A model generated the notes under the pieces. That model made no database searches. It was not told the DNA's origin and was given only the letters and a program-made list of their open reading frames with translations. Source: Frigoriglobus tundricola (GTDB lineage: Bacteria > Planctomycetota > Planctomycetia > Gemmatales > Gemmataceae). Taken from it: 64,000 nucleotides of DNA. The position numbers were made by a program, and so were the translations under genes. The stretch covers positions 7,316,001 to 7,380,000 of the forward strand of contig NZ_CP053452.2 of the NCBI RefSeq assembly GCF_013128195.2. Direction: 5' to 3'. This document shows positions 8,241-16,486 of the stretch, piece after piece. Numbering within the stretch: the stretch's first letter is position 1; each line of letters starts with the position of its first letter.

Positions 8241-9530
8241 TCAGTTGCAGCAGCTGGTGCTCTTGCCCTTGAACAGGCCGCCCTTGAACAGCCCGCCGTG
8301 ACCGCCCGTGGTCGTGGCGGTGCAGGGGGTGGCGCACGGCGAGGCCGCGACGACCGGGGCCGGGGTGTACACCGCGACCTTCACCACCTTCTCGACCGGG
8401 ACGCACTTCCGCACGTCACGGGTGCCGGTCTTCTCGACCTTGTTGTAGGTCACCACGTTCACTTCCTTCTCGACGTCGACCCAGTAGCCGACCTTGTGGG
8501 TGCCGGTCTTCTCGACCGGGACGCACTTGGTCACGTTCACTTCCTTCTCGACGTCGACCCAGTAGCCGACCTTGTGGGTGCCGGTCTTCTCGACCGGGAC
8601 GCACTTGGTCACGTTCACTTCCTTCTCGACGTCGACCCAGTAGCCGACCTTGCGGGTGCCGGTCTTCTCGACCGGGACGCACTTGGTCACGTTCACTTCC
8701 TTCTCGACCCACACGGTCTCGTATGTCGTGACCGGCTTCTTCTCCTTCTTCTCGATCCGCTGGTAGGTGGTCACGTCCACCTCGACCTCGCGGGTGACCC
8801 GCTGCCGCTGCATGACGGTTTTGGTGACGACCGGCGGGGGGCACGGCGCGTCGCACGGCGGCGGGGCGCAGTCCTTCTTGCAGAGCCGGTGGAACAGGCC
8901 GCCGGCCGGGGCCGGGGCCGGGGCGGCGCAGGTGACGGTGACCGGCACGCACACCCACTCACAGATGACCCGCTTCTGCTTGGTGACGACCGGCACGCAC
9001 GTGTAGCTCGTGACCTCGATTTCCTTGGTGACGGCCTTCGGCTCGCCGACCTTGACCTTCTCCTTGGAGGTGACGAGCTCGCTGACGGTGTACTTGTAGG
9101 TCTCGTCCTTCCAGGCCATCTCCTTGACCTTGACCTTCTCCTTGGAGGTGACGAGTTCGCTGACGGTGTACTTGTAGGTCTCGTCCTTCCAGGCCATCTC
9201 CTTGACCTTGACCTTCTCCTTTGAGGTGACGAGTTCGTTGACGGTGTACTTGAAGGTCTCGTCCTTCCAGGCCTGTTCCTTGACCTTGACCTTCTCCTTC
9301 TTCGTGACCGGTTCGCTCACCCAGTACTTGTACTCTTCCTTCACGGCCACCCACTCGTTGACCGTCACCTTCTGATCAACGTAGGTGGTGGTCCCGCACG
9401 GGGTGCCGCAGCCGCCGGACATGCCGGCCGTACCGCACGGGGCGCTGCGCTTGCCGCCGAAGGCGGCCGCGTTCGTCGTGAGCCCCAAGACGGCCGCGAG
9501 GGCCGTCAGACCAATCAGACGCCGTTTCAT
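8241..9530 (-). CDS. YTV-repeat secreted protein
   Basis: The 429-residue product has a signal peptide (RRLIGLTALAAVLGLTTNAAAF). Two blocks of 26-residue tandem repeats follow. The N-terminal block repeats TYKYTVSELVTSKEKVKVKE with an AWKDE linker. The C-terminal block repeats EKEVNVTKCVPVEKTGT with KVGYWVDV. Between them is a Cys/Pro-rich segment (CKKDCAPPPCDAPCPPP). The YTV motif and regular Val/Thr/Lys strands match the planctomycete YTV repeat family, which is exported and of unknown function, perhaps a cell-wall or stalk component. Cys residues recur in every C-terminal repeat and could form disulfides between neighbours. It ends in a Gly/Cys-rich tail. Confidence 0.75.
   Translation of the reverse strand: MKRRLIGLTALAAVLGLTTNAAAFGGKRSAPCGTAGMSGGCGTPCGTTTYVDQKVTVNEWVAVKEEYKYWVSEPVTKKEKVKVKEQAWKDETFKYTVNELVTSKEKVKVKEMAWKDETYKYTVSELVTSKEKVKVKEMAWKDETYKYTVSELVTSKEKVKVGEPKAVTKEIEVTSYTCVPVVTKQKRVICEWVCVPVTVTCAAPAPAPAGGLFHRLCKKDCAPPPCDAPCPPPVVTKTVMQRQRVTREVEVDVTTYQRIEKKEKKPVTTYETVWVEKEVNVTKCVPVEKTGTRKVGYWVDVEKEVNVTKCVPVEKTGTHKVGYWVDVEKEVNVTKCVPVEKTGTHKVGYWVDVEKEVNVVTYNKVEKTGTRDVRKCVPVEKVVKVAVYTPAPVVAASPCATPCTATTTGGHGGLFKGGLFKGKSTSCCN
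8461..8710 (-). repeat. 78-bp tandem repeats, C-terminal block of the YTV gene
   Basis: Three nearly identical 78-bp units and part of a fourth begin at about 8461, 8539, 8617 and 8695. They encode the 26-residue EKEVNVTKCVPVEKTGT-type repeat. The very low divergence suggests recent slippage or unequal exchange. Confidence 0.9.
9049..9300 (-). repeat. 78-bp tandem repeats, N-terminal block of the YTV gene
   Basis: Units begin near 9071, 9149 and 9227, again exactly 78 bp apart. They encode a repeat of the same 26-residue length but different sequence from the C-terminal block, so the two arrays share a period but not a unit. Confidence 0.85.
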
Positions 9531-9846
9531 TCCGATCTCCGCCGAGGGATAAGAAGGGGCATGACCGCTACGTCCCTACAGCGTATCGCCCGAAAATTCG
9601 GTCTGCCGTCCAGATGGCACACGAAGCAACTTACCCAAATTGCCCAACGTTGCACGTCGTCGGACAGGTTACAAGACGCCCAAATGGTAGGCAACGAAAA
9701 CTGGACGATCTGGGTAACTTTTTCGCCCGGTGAGGGTCCTAACGTATCGATTGGTCGTGCCGCCTGCTGGCGAAGGGGCGGTTCGACCGGTAGGATCATC
9801 CGAGCACGACTCTCGTGCCGCCCACCATCGAAATTCGGAGCATCGT
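9531..9846. other. Divergent intergenic region
   Basis: These 316 bases separate the YTV gene (minus) from the DUF1080 gene (plus), so promoters for both should lie here. It is less GC-rich than the flanks, with A-rich patches near 9630-9720. No clear -35/-10 pair or known operator was recognised. Confidence 0.4.
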
Positions 9847-10599
9847 ATGCAATTTGCGTACCTTTACCGGACGCCCGCGGTCTTCGTAGTCGCTGTAACT
9901 GCCGTCATCGCCCTATCCAGCCCAGCCTCGCGCGTTGGGGCTGACGACAAGAAGGACGAGGGCTGGATCGCCCTGTTCAACGGGAAGGACCTGACCGGCT
10001 GGAAGATCCCCAACCCGCCCACCGGCGAGTTCAAGGACGTGAAAGAGGTCAAGAACGACGCCGGCAAGGTGACCGCGTTCGTAGGCGTGTTGAAGAAAGA
10101 CGGTAAGGAGGTCACCCTCTGGCAGGTGAAGGACGGCACGATCGTCGGCGGCGGACCGGCCAGCCACATCTTCACCGAGACCGTGGCCGACAATTTCCAC
10201 TACCGCGTGGAGGCCAAGATCAACGACAAGGGGAACAGCGGGCAGTACTTCCGTACCAGGTTCGAGGGCGGGTTCCCGGCCGGGTACGAGGCCCAGATTA
10301 ACGCCACCCACGGGGACTGGCGCCGCACCGGCAGCCTGTACCCGGACGGTCGCACGAAACTAACGAAATCCGAGAAGGAGATCTGCGTGAAGGTGGCCCC
10401 GCACAAGCCCGACGAGTACTTCGTTCAGGAAGTGGTCGCCGACGGCCCGCACATCCAGATCTTCGTGAACGGCAAGAAGACGGTGGACTTCACCGACCCG
10501 GACAACACCTACAAGCAGGGGCACTTCGCGCTCCAGGGGCACGACCCCGGGAGCGTCATGACGTTCAAGAAGGTCGAGTACAAACCGCTTCAGAAGTAG
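9847..10599 (+). CDS. Secreted DUF1080 (3-keto-disaccharide hydrolase-like) protein
   Basis: The 250-residue product has a signal peptide (TPAVFVVAVTAVIALSSPA) and the DUF1080 signature: WIALFNGKDLTGWK near residue 40, FHYRVEAKIND, NSGQYFRTRFEGGFPAGYEAQI, and GHFALQGHDPGSVMTFKKVEY at the C-terminus. The domain has a concanavalin-like beta-sandwich. It is abundant in planctomycetes and linked to hydrolysis of 3-keto sugars or binding of glycans. The stop codon lies inside the left arm of a 36-bp inverted repeat. The DJ-1-type gene follows about 105 bases downstream on the same strand. Confidence 0.85.
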   Translation: MQFAYLYRTPAVFVVAVTAVIALSSPASRVGADDKKDEGWIALFNGKDLTGWKIPNPPTGEFKDVKEVKNDAGKVTAFVGVLKKDGKEVTLWQVKDGTIVGGGPASHIFTETVADNFHYRVEAKINDKGNSGQYFRTRFEGGFPAGYEAQINATHGDWRRTGSLYPDGRTKLTKSEKEICVKVAPHKPDEYFVQEVVADGPHIQIFVNGKKTVDFTDPDNTYKQGHFALQGHDPGSVMTFKKVEYKPLQK

Positions 10600-10692
10600 T
10601 CATAAAGTCGTAAAGTCGAAAGTCGTAAAGTCCTAGACCTCCACGGTGTGGGTCTTGGACTTTACGACTTTCGACTTTACGACTTTACGACT
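10598..10692. repeat. Long inverted repeat between DUF1080 and DJ-1 genes
   Basis: Arms 10598-10633 and 10657-10692 match at 35 of 36 positions; each is built from a shorter unit (taaagtcg / cgactttac) repeated internally. The left arm contains the DUF1080 stop codon, and the right arm ends one base before the GGAG ribosome site of the next gene. A transcript would fold into a very stable hairpin, acting as terminator or RNA processing site. Confidence 0.9.
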
Positions 10693-10704
10693 GGAGAACT
10701 GGCC

Positions 10705-11280
10705 GTGAAACGCATCCTGATGCTGGTGGGCGACTTCGTCGAAGACTACGAGGTGATGGTGCCGTTCCAGGCCCTTCAGATGGTGGGGCACGTCGTCCAC
10801 GCAGTGTGCCCCGGCAAGCGGGCGGGCGACCGCGTGCGCACGGCGGTTCATGACTTCGAGGGCGACCAGACGTACTCCGAAAAGCCGGGGCACAACTTCG
10901 CCCTCAACGCCACGTTCGAGGGGACCGACGCGAGCCACTACGACGCGCTGGTGGTTCCCGGGGGCCGCGCCCCCGAATACCTCCGCCTGAACGCCGCGGT
11001 GCTGGACATCGTGCGCCACTTCTTTGCCGCGAACAAGCCGGTCGCGGCGATCTGCCACGGCCCGCAAATTCTCGCCGCCGCCGGTGTACTGAAGGGGCGG
11101 GCGTGCAGCGCGTACCCGGCGGTCGGGCCGGACATTGGGGTGTGCGGTGGGACGCTCCCGGATGTGCCGATCGACGGCGCGCACACCGACGGCAACCTCG
11201 TCACCGCGCCGGCCTGGCCGGCGCACCCGGCGTGGCTGCGGGCGTTTTTGACGGTGCTGGGGACGAAGATCGAGGCGTGA
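10705..11280 (+). CDS. DJ-1/PfpI family protein
   Basis: The 191-residue product is a single DJ-1/PfpI domain: [20 protein letters not shown] at the N-terminus, [15 protein letters not shown] in the middle, and [14 protein letters not shown] with the nucleophile Cys117 and following His. The family includes glyoxalases/deglycases, general stress proteins and amidase-like enzymes; the exact activity is not predictable. A GTG start at 10705 was chosen because GGAG at 10693-10696 lies 8 bases before it. An ATG at 10648 would place the N-terminus inside an inverted repeat. Confidence 0.85.
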   Translation: MKRILMLVGDFVEDYEVMVPFQALQMVGHVVHAVCPGKRAGDRVRTAVHDFEGDQTYSEKPGHNFALNATFEGTDASHYDALVVPGGRAPEYLRLNAAVLDIVRHFFAANKPVAAICHGPQILAAAGVLKGRACSAYPAVGPDIGVCGGTLPDVPIDGAHTDGNLVTAPAWPAHPAWLRAFLTVLGTKIEA

Positions 11281-11317
11281 TGCGGGTCGCGCCGATACGC
11301 GGAGGTGGGCGCACCGC

Positions 11318-11384
11318 GTCGGCGTATCGTGGTACGGACCCGGCCCGCAGATAATTTCTGCGGTCCGTACCACGATACGCCGAC
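11318..11384. terminator. Bidirectional terminator-like inverted repeat
   Basis: Perfect 23-bp arms (11318-11340 and 11362-11384), with an inner ccgcag/ctgcgg stem around ataatt, lie between the convergent DJ-1 gene and the outer-membrane-like gene. Position and symmetry fit a shared terminator, although the stem is longer than a usual one. Confidence 0.75.
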
Positions 11385-11398
11385 GTCGATCACACGCT

Positions 11399-12433
11399 TC
11401 AGTACCGCAGAATCATGTCCACCGTGATCCGCTGGTTCAGGATGTCGTGCCGGTTCGAGATCGGCACCTCGAACACCGCACCGAGTATCACGTTCTTGCT
11501 CAGAACCGCTTTCGCGCCGAACGCCGCCGAGACGAGGTGCGCGCCGGACTGCCCCTGGGTGCCGAGGTTCAGGAGGCCGTCGCCCTCGCCGACCGAGGGC
11601 GGGATCCGGTTGCCGCCCGAGGTGTACCAGAACCAGTTCAACTCGGCGAGCGGGTAAAACCAGCCGATCTGCCGGTCGATGTGGAAGCTGTTGTAAATGA
11701 AGCTCGACCCCTGCGAGCTCTGGACCGGGATGTAGTAGCCGGTCGTTTGCAGGTAGTGCCAGTAGTTGCCGAACTGCTTACCGAACGTGACGAACGGGAC
11801 GAACGATCCGGACCCCTGGTCCTGGAACACTTTCTGCTCGCCCGTGGGGATCTCGTACATGATACCGGCCGCGGCGATCGTTTGCGTCTCCACGTTCCGG
11901 TAGAACGTGTACTTGAGCCCCGCCGCGAGGTTCAGAAAGCCCGTCTGCGACGGGGCGTTCTTGACCGCGAGGTGGGCGAGCCCGTCCTTGTCGGCGATGA
12001 TGCTCAACCGCTCGGTCAGGGCGAGGTTGAGCTGCAGCGCGTACACCTGAATGTTGCCGCCGCCCAGTGCGTTCGCGCCGGGCACGTTGTTGTTAATGAA
12101 CAGGAACCGGGCGTAGGAGTTGGACCGCGGGTCCTTGTTGAGAACCGCGTTCGAGACCGGCCCGACGAACCCGTCGAAAGCATGGTCGCTCTGAAACAGC
12201 GCGCGGGCCGGGGCTTCACACAGGTCGCTCATGCACGGGCGCGGGGCGGGCGGTGCGGCTTCGGGTTGCACGCCCGGCAGCGCTTCGGAGCCCGGAACTG
12301 TGGGCAGCGCGACCGGTGCTTCGGCTCCGTTCGCCGAGATCGGGAGCATCTGGTAATACGTCGGCGCGGGGGCCGACGGCGCCGGGTCGGCACCGACGGT
12401 CGTCATCAAGACGGTGAGTGTGAAGGCGTTCAT
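11399..12433 (-). CDS. Secreted outer-membrane-like protein, paralog of the 0.5 kb gene
   Basis: The 344-residue product has a short signal-like N-terminus (NAFTLTVLMTTVGA), a Pro/Ala-rich linker and a barrel-like C-terminal part with many aromatic alternations (NYWHYLQTTGYYIPV, WFYPLAELNWFWY). It ends in an aromatic residue (DMILRY). It shares with 481-1860 a block of similar residues around FQSDHAFDGFVGPVSN and DPRSNSYARFLF. Start 12433 was chosen because the hydrophobic segment begins there. The name of the family is unknown to me; an outer-membrane location is inferred. Confidence 0.7.
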   Translation of the reverse strand: MNAFTLTVLMTTVGADPAPSAPAPTYYQMLPISANGAEAPVALPTVPGSEALPGVQPEAAPPAPRPCMSDLCEAPARALFQSDHAFDGFVGPVSNAVLNKDPRSNSYARFLFINNNVPGANALGGGNIQVYALQLNLALTERLSIIADKDGLAHLAVKNAPSQTGFLNLAAGLKYTFYRNVETQTIAAAGIMYEIPTGEQKVFQDQGSGSFVPFVTFGKQFGNYWHYLQTTGYYIPVQSSQGSSFIYNSFHIDRQIGWFYPLAELNWFWYTSGGNRIPPSVGEGDGLLNLGTQGQSGAHLVSAAFGAKAVLSKNVILGAVFEVPISNRHDILNQRITVDMILRY

Positions 12434-12612
12434 ACCTGAGCCTGAATGGGAGTGCGTCGTGCGGGGCACGACATCGGCCGGGCGAATCCGTGCCCGTGTG
12501 GGGAATATCGGAGAAGTGATAGAGGGCCGCCCGTCGGACTTCGTTCGCCGCACGTTTCTCGTGTGGATTTGCGCCGGGGTTTGCGGACTGTGACGGCCAG
12601 CACCTGTGCGAA

Positions 12613-12645
12613 TCCGGCACCCGGAATTTGACTCCGGGTGCCGGA
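12613..12645 (-). terminator. Terminator-like hairpin after metG
   Basis: Perfect 13-bp arms (tccggcacccgga and its complement) with a 7-base loop sit 5 bases beyond the metG stop codon on the minus strand. Confidence 0.65.
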
Positions 12646-12649
12646 CCGT

Positions 12650-14209
12650 TCAGCCGATCCGCGGGAAGAGCGGGGAAGGTTTTCCGTCCACCAGTTCGGC
12701 GGTGATGCGGAGGTCTTCGGGCTGCGCCTTGAGTGCGGCGGCGTCAGTGTACTTCACGTCCGCCCACGGTACCGGGAAGTTAAAGCTCGTGTAGATCGTC
12801 TCCGCCGACTTGGGGATGAACGGCTTCAGCAGGATGCTCGCGATGCGGAGCGACTGCACCGCGTTGAACAGCACCCGCTTGGCCGCGTCCTTGTCGGTCT
12901 TCACCAGTTTCCACGGCGCGTTGGCTTCGAGGTACTGGTTGGTCGGCGTCAGGAAGTCCTGCACGATCTTCTGGAGCGCGAGGTTGTACCGGCACGCCTC
13001 CACGTGTTCGCGCACCTCGCCGACGAACAGCGCGAGGTCCAGGCCCGGCACGACGGGTTCGGGCGTCTTGCCCGCGGTGCCCTCGAACACCCCGGCGTAG
13101 TTCTTGAAGGTGATCGTCATCTCGCGCGAGAACAGGTTGCCGAGGTTGTTCGCCAGCTCGGAGTTGTACACCTCCTCGAACCGTTGCCCGCTGTAGTCCC
13201 CGTCCGCGGGAAACGGGCATTCCCGCATGAAGTAATACCGGTAAGCATCGGCGTTCGACTTTCCGATGATCTCCACTGGATCAACGATGTTGCCGAGCGT
13301 TTTCCCCATCTTTTCGCCGTTATTGTTCACGAACCCGTGACTGAACACCTTCTTCGGCGCGTCCTCGCCGGCCGCCCAGAGCATCGCGGGCCAGAGCGCG
13401 CAGTGGAACCGGGTGATGTCCTTGCCGATGAAGTGCGTGTCGCACGGCCAGTATTTCCGGAACGTCGCTTCGTCGTCACCGTACCCGATGCCGGTGATGT
13501 AGGTCAGCAGCGCATCGAACCAGACGTAGATGGTGAACTCCGGGTCGAACGGAATCCGGATGCCCCAGTCCTCCCCGGTCCGCGAAATGTTGATGTCGCG
13601 CAGCCCCTCCGTTTCGATCAGGGAGATCATCTCGTTGCGCCGGCTGTCCGGCTGGATGAAGTCCGGGTTCTCCTTGTAGTAGGCCAACAACCGGTCCTGA
13701 AACGCGGTGAGCCGGAAGAGGTAACACGGTTCGGACCGGCGGATGAGCGGGCGCTTGTGGACCGGGCAGTTCCCGGCGTTCTCGCCGTGAACTTTATCGC
13801 TCTTGAACTCCTCGCAGCCCTCACAGTACCAGCCCTGGTATTGGTCCTTGTAAATGTGGCCGTTGTCGTACACCTTCTGAATGAACTTGCGGCAGCACTG
13901 CTTGTGCCGCTCGCTGCTCGTTTGGACGAAGGTGTCGTAGCTGATGTCCAGCGCGTCCCAGACCTCGCGGAACTGGCGGGCCATGTCGTCGCAATAGGCT
14001 TGCGTGTCGAGGCCGAGATCGCCGGCGCGTTTGGACACCTTCACGGTGTTCTCGTCGTTGCCCATCAGGAAGAAGACGTCGTACCCCTCCATGCGGCGGT
14101 AGCGGGCCTGCACATCCGCGCCGAGCTTCTCGAACGCCGTGCCGATGTGCGGCCGGCTGTTCGGGTAGTCGATGGCGGTCGTCTGAAACCAGCGGGGCTT
14201 GTCCGTCAC
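12650..14209 (-). CDS. metG: Methionyl-tRNA synthetase
   Basis: The 519-residue enzyme charges tRNA-Met and initiator tRNA with methionine. It has the class I motif as PHIGT (residues 20-24), a zinc knuckle WYCEGCEEF followed by CPVHKRP, VWFDALLTYITG, and FIGKDITRFHCALWPAML. The anticodon-binding helix carries NAPWKL. The KMSKS loop reads KMGKT (residues 300-304), with Gly instead of Ser. There is no C-terminal tRNA-binding (EMAP/Trbp111) domain, so it is the short form. Upstream, the TIGR02996 gene ends 65 bases away on the same strand. Confidence 0.96.
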   Translation of the reverse strand: MTDKPRWFQTTAIDYPNSRPHIGTAFEKLGADVQARYRRMEGYDVFFLMGNDENTVKVSKRAGDLGLDTQAYCDDMARQFREVWDALDISYDTFVQTSSERHKQCCRKFIQKVYDNGHIYKDQYQGWYCEGCEEFKSDKVHGENAGNCPVHKRPLIRRSEPCYLFRLTAFQDRLLAYYKENPDFIQPDSRRNEMISLIETEGLRDINISRTGEDWGIRIPFDPEFTIYVWFDALLTYITGIGYGDDEATFRKYWPCDTHFIGKDITRFHCALWPAMLWAAGEDAPKKVFSHGFVNNNGEKMGKTLGNIVDPVEIIGKSNADAYRYYFMRECPFPADGDYSGQRFEEVYNSELANNLGNLFSREMTITFKNYAGVFEGTAGKTPEPVVPGLDLALFVGEVREHVEACRYNLALQKIVQDFLTPTNQYLEANAPWKLVKTDKDAAKRVLFNAVQSLRIASILLKPFIPKSAETIYTSFNFPVPWADVKYTDAAALKAQPEDLRITAELVDGKPSPLFPRIG

Positions 14210-14273
14210 GGTCGGCTCCTTCGTCGGCGCTGCAATGGGGCTGTTTTACAGACGCGGCGAGTGCGGAGCAGGT

Positions 14274-14984
14274 TCAGAAGGGGATGCCGCCAACGAACAC
14301 GTCCGGGCCGAACCGAGCGAAGAGTCGAGATTGAGTGGCCCGCGAGAGGCGCGGGGGTGTCGGTACGTTAAAGAGCCGGAGAACGAGTCCCTCTAACCTC
14401 ACGAGGTGCGGAGAATCCATAAGGGCTGTCACCGTAACTTCGTTGAAGAGTGCGTCCTGCAAAAAGAGCGACTTCAGTCCGCTTAACGCCGGACAGTTCG
14501 CTAGTAGGGGGATCACGTCGGGCGGTGCCGTCCGCTCCCACACTGTGCTGATATGCAATTCGTTCAGCACGGTCAGCGCCGGCCACGCCACGAACTCGGC
14601 CGCGTCCGCTTCGCTCACCCCGTAAAGGCAGAGCCTGCGGATGGGGATGCGGAACGCCAGTCGCTGCCACGCGTCACGCAGTTGGTGGAAGTGGGCTGAT
14701 GCGAATGTCGGGAACCCCCGCGCCCACTGGCTCACCCACTGCGGCAGGCCGAGGCGCTCGTACAGTTTCTCACGTCCGTAACTCGACTCGAACAGCTTCG
14801 ACCGTTGCGAGGTCGCCGCACCGGTCGCACCGCGGGCCAGCCACACTTGAGCACGAATGGCATTGGCCCAGGCGGCGTTCAGCGGGCCACCTTGCTCGGA
14901 GAGCCAGTCGGCGAACACGAGGCGCGGCGTGTCGTCGTCCGGGTGCTCGCAGATCGCGCGGAGCAGGGCGTCTTCTTCGCTCAT
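14274..14984 (-). CDS. TIGR02996 domain protein
   Basis: The 236-residue product begins with the TIGR02996 repeat-companion domain (ALLRAICEHPDDDTPRLVFADWL). This domain is found at the N-termini of many leucine-rich-repeat proteins in Gemmata-like planctomycetes and myxobacteria. The remainder has weak leucine-rich repeats (GLKSLFLQDALFNEVTVTAL, HLVRLEGLVLRLF). Function is unknown; the domain is usually taken as a protein-protein interaction unit. A second member is at 44483-46021. Confidence 0.82.
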   Translation of the reverse strand: MSEEDALLRAICEHPDDDTPRLVFADWLSEQGGPLNAAWANAIRAQVWLARGATGAATSQRSKLFESSYGREKLYERLGLPQWVSQWARGFPTFASAHFHQLRDAWQRLAFRIPIRRLCLYGVSEADAAEFVAWPALTVLNELHISTVWERTAPPDVIPLLANCPALSGLKSLFLQDALFNEVTVTALMDSPHLVRLEGLVLRLFNVPTPPRLSRATQSRLFARFGPDVFVGGIPF

Positions 14985-15048
14985 GGCACGTGGCGGGATG
15001 ACGGTTCGTGGGTGCGGTGTGCGGTGCCATCCTACCGCGCCCGGTCCA

Positions 15049-16323
15049 TCAGTGCGTCGGATCGAGGACGCGGCCGATGAACAGCACGGCCCCGGTCGCT
15101 TCGTGCTTGATGACGAACAGGAACGGGTGGTCGGCCCGGAACTCCTTTACCAGCCGCGCCGGTGCCGGACTAGGCGCCGCGATGGCCAGCCCCACGACCG
15201 CGGTGGCCGCCGCGGCTTCGGTGCCGACCTCGTCCACCTCCACGAACGCCTTGTGAATCACGCGGTTGATGAACACGCCCTCGGGGCGGTCGGTCATCCC
15301 CCCGAAGTTCGCCCCCCCGGTGAGCGCTTCGGTGAGCCCCATTTTCTGCAACATCCCCGTGAGTTCCGTCGGCACGGTGAACTTGAACTTCGGGAGCCAC
15401 ACGTTGACCTCGCTCATCGGTACTTTCACGCGACTCGCCGTCCAACGGGCGAGGGCCTCCGGGGTCAACTTCTCTTCCAGCGCGACCAGACCGGTCGCCT
15501 TTCGCGGCAGTAGCACGTACATCGCGGTCGCCTCGCCGTCGTGCGGCAGCCGCAGCACCTGCAGGTCGGCCTCTTCCTGTAGTACGTATTCGCCCCTCTG
15601 GTGCATGAACGGGGTCCGGATCGACTTGCTGCTGGTGAGGGTGAAATCGTCCGGCTTCGTGTTCTCCGGCTTGAACGCCGCGGCCCACTTGGCTTTGAAG
15701 TAAACCGCGTTTACGAGGACGAGCCGCGTGTTGCGGTTGAGGGCCGTGGCGGGCACTAGATCTTTGATGCGGTCCCGCGTTTCTTTTTCCGCCCAGCCGT
15801 TGATGCGCCGGCAGGCGGCACCGGGGTCCGTGAAGTCGGCTTCGAACAGCCCGGCGCGGAAGTCCTCGCGGACGAGCGCGAGGTAGTCCTTCTTCAGCGG
15901 GCGCCCCTTCTGCACCCAGAGCGCGTTCGCGACGGACAACTCGGTTTTGGACCTCGCGGCGGGCGCCGCGCGGGAGACGCTGGCCGTCAGGGTGCGGTAC
16001 GCCGGTCCGAGGTTGTCGCCGGCCGGGAGGTGCAGTACCTTCTCCATCTCCTCGCGGGTGGTGCCCAGCGCGCCCGCGGCGGCCATCGCGAGTGCCGTGT
16101 CGATGCTGTAGGGGGAAATGACAAGGTTCCCCTCCTTGTCGGCGAGTCGCCCATAGAGTTCGGCGGCAAACGCGCCGATGCCGTCGGCCGCCTCCCGGCC
16201 CGCTTCCACGTCCTCGCTCGCCGGCGGGAGGACCGGGCTGTGGGAGCCGGGCGGGAGGAGACAGGCGACCGGCGCCAGAACCAGGCCCGTCATGAGCGCG
16301 AGCCGAAGGCGTAGGGTCAGCAT
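15049..16323 (-). CDS. Serpin family serine protease inhibitor
   Basis: The 424-residue product has an N-terminal export signal, possibly with a lipoprotein-like Cys (LAPVAC), then a full serpin fold. The landmarks are NLVISPYSIDTALAMAAAGA, FTDPGAACRRINGWAEKETR, LVLVNAVYFKAKWAAAF, and KAFVEVDEVGTEAAAATAVV. The last is the hinge of the reactive-centre loop: small Ala/Thr residues there are typical of inhibitory serpins that trap proteases. The C-terminus has HPFLFVIKHEATGAVLFIGRV. The scissile P1 residue is not certain. It probably protects the envelope from proteases. Start 16323 gives the signal peptide directly. Confidence 0.9.
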   Translation of the reverse strand: MLTLRLRLALMTGLVLAPVACLLPPGSHSPVLPPASEDVEAGREAADGIGAFAAELYGRLADKEGNLVISPYSIDTALAMAAAGALGTTREEMEKVLHLPAGDNLGPAYRTLTASVSRAAPAARSKTELSVANALWVQKGRPLKKDYLALVREDFRAGLFEADFTDPGAACRRINGWAEKETRDRIKDLVPATALNRNTRLVLVNAVYFKAKWAAAFKPENTKPDDFTLTSSKSIRTPFMHQRGEYVLQEEADLQVLRLPHDGEATAMYVLLPRKATGLVALEEKLTPEALARWTASRVKVPMSEVNVWLPKFKFTVPTELTGMLQKMGLTEALTGGANFGGMTDRPEGVFINRVIHKAFVEVDEVGTEAAAATAVVGLAIAAPSPAPARLVKEFRADHPFLFVIKHEATGAVLFIGRVLDPTH

Positions 16324-16486
16324 TCCGAGCCCCCAGAAGGGTCGAACCACGCACCGCCCGGCCGCATACCCGATTCCCGCGCGCGTTGCACCGTCAACCG
16401 GTTCGGCATTTTCAACTGCCTCCGAATGTGCGATGCTGGTGCCTCAAGTCCTCTCCTTCACCCCACGACCAGCGTCGGAGCGGAGC

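Noticed and set aside
8461..9300. Regular 78-bp repeats considered as a CRISPR array
   Set aside because: Units are contiguous without spacers and are translated into a 26-residue protein repeat.
10648..10704. Earlier ATG for the DJ-1-type gene
   Set aside because: It would put the N-terminus inside an inverted repeat and ignore the well-placed GGAG before GTG 10705.
12638..14371. 577-residue open frame opposite metG
   Set aside because: Antisense to a clearly identified MetRS; composition Arg/Val/Leu-rich and no family motif.
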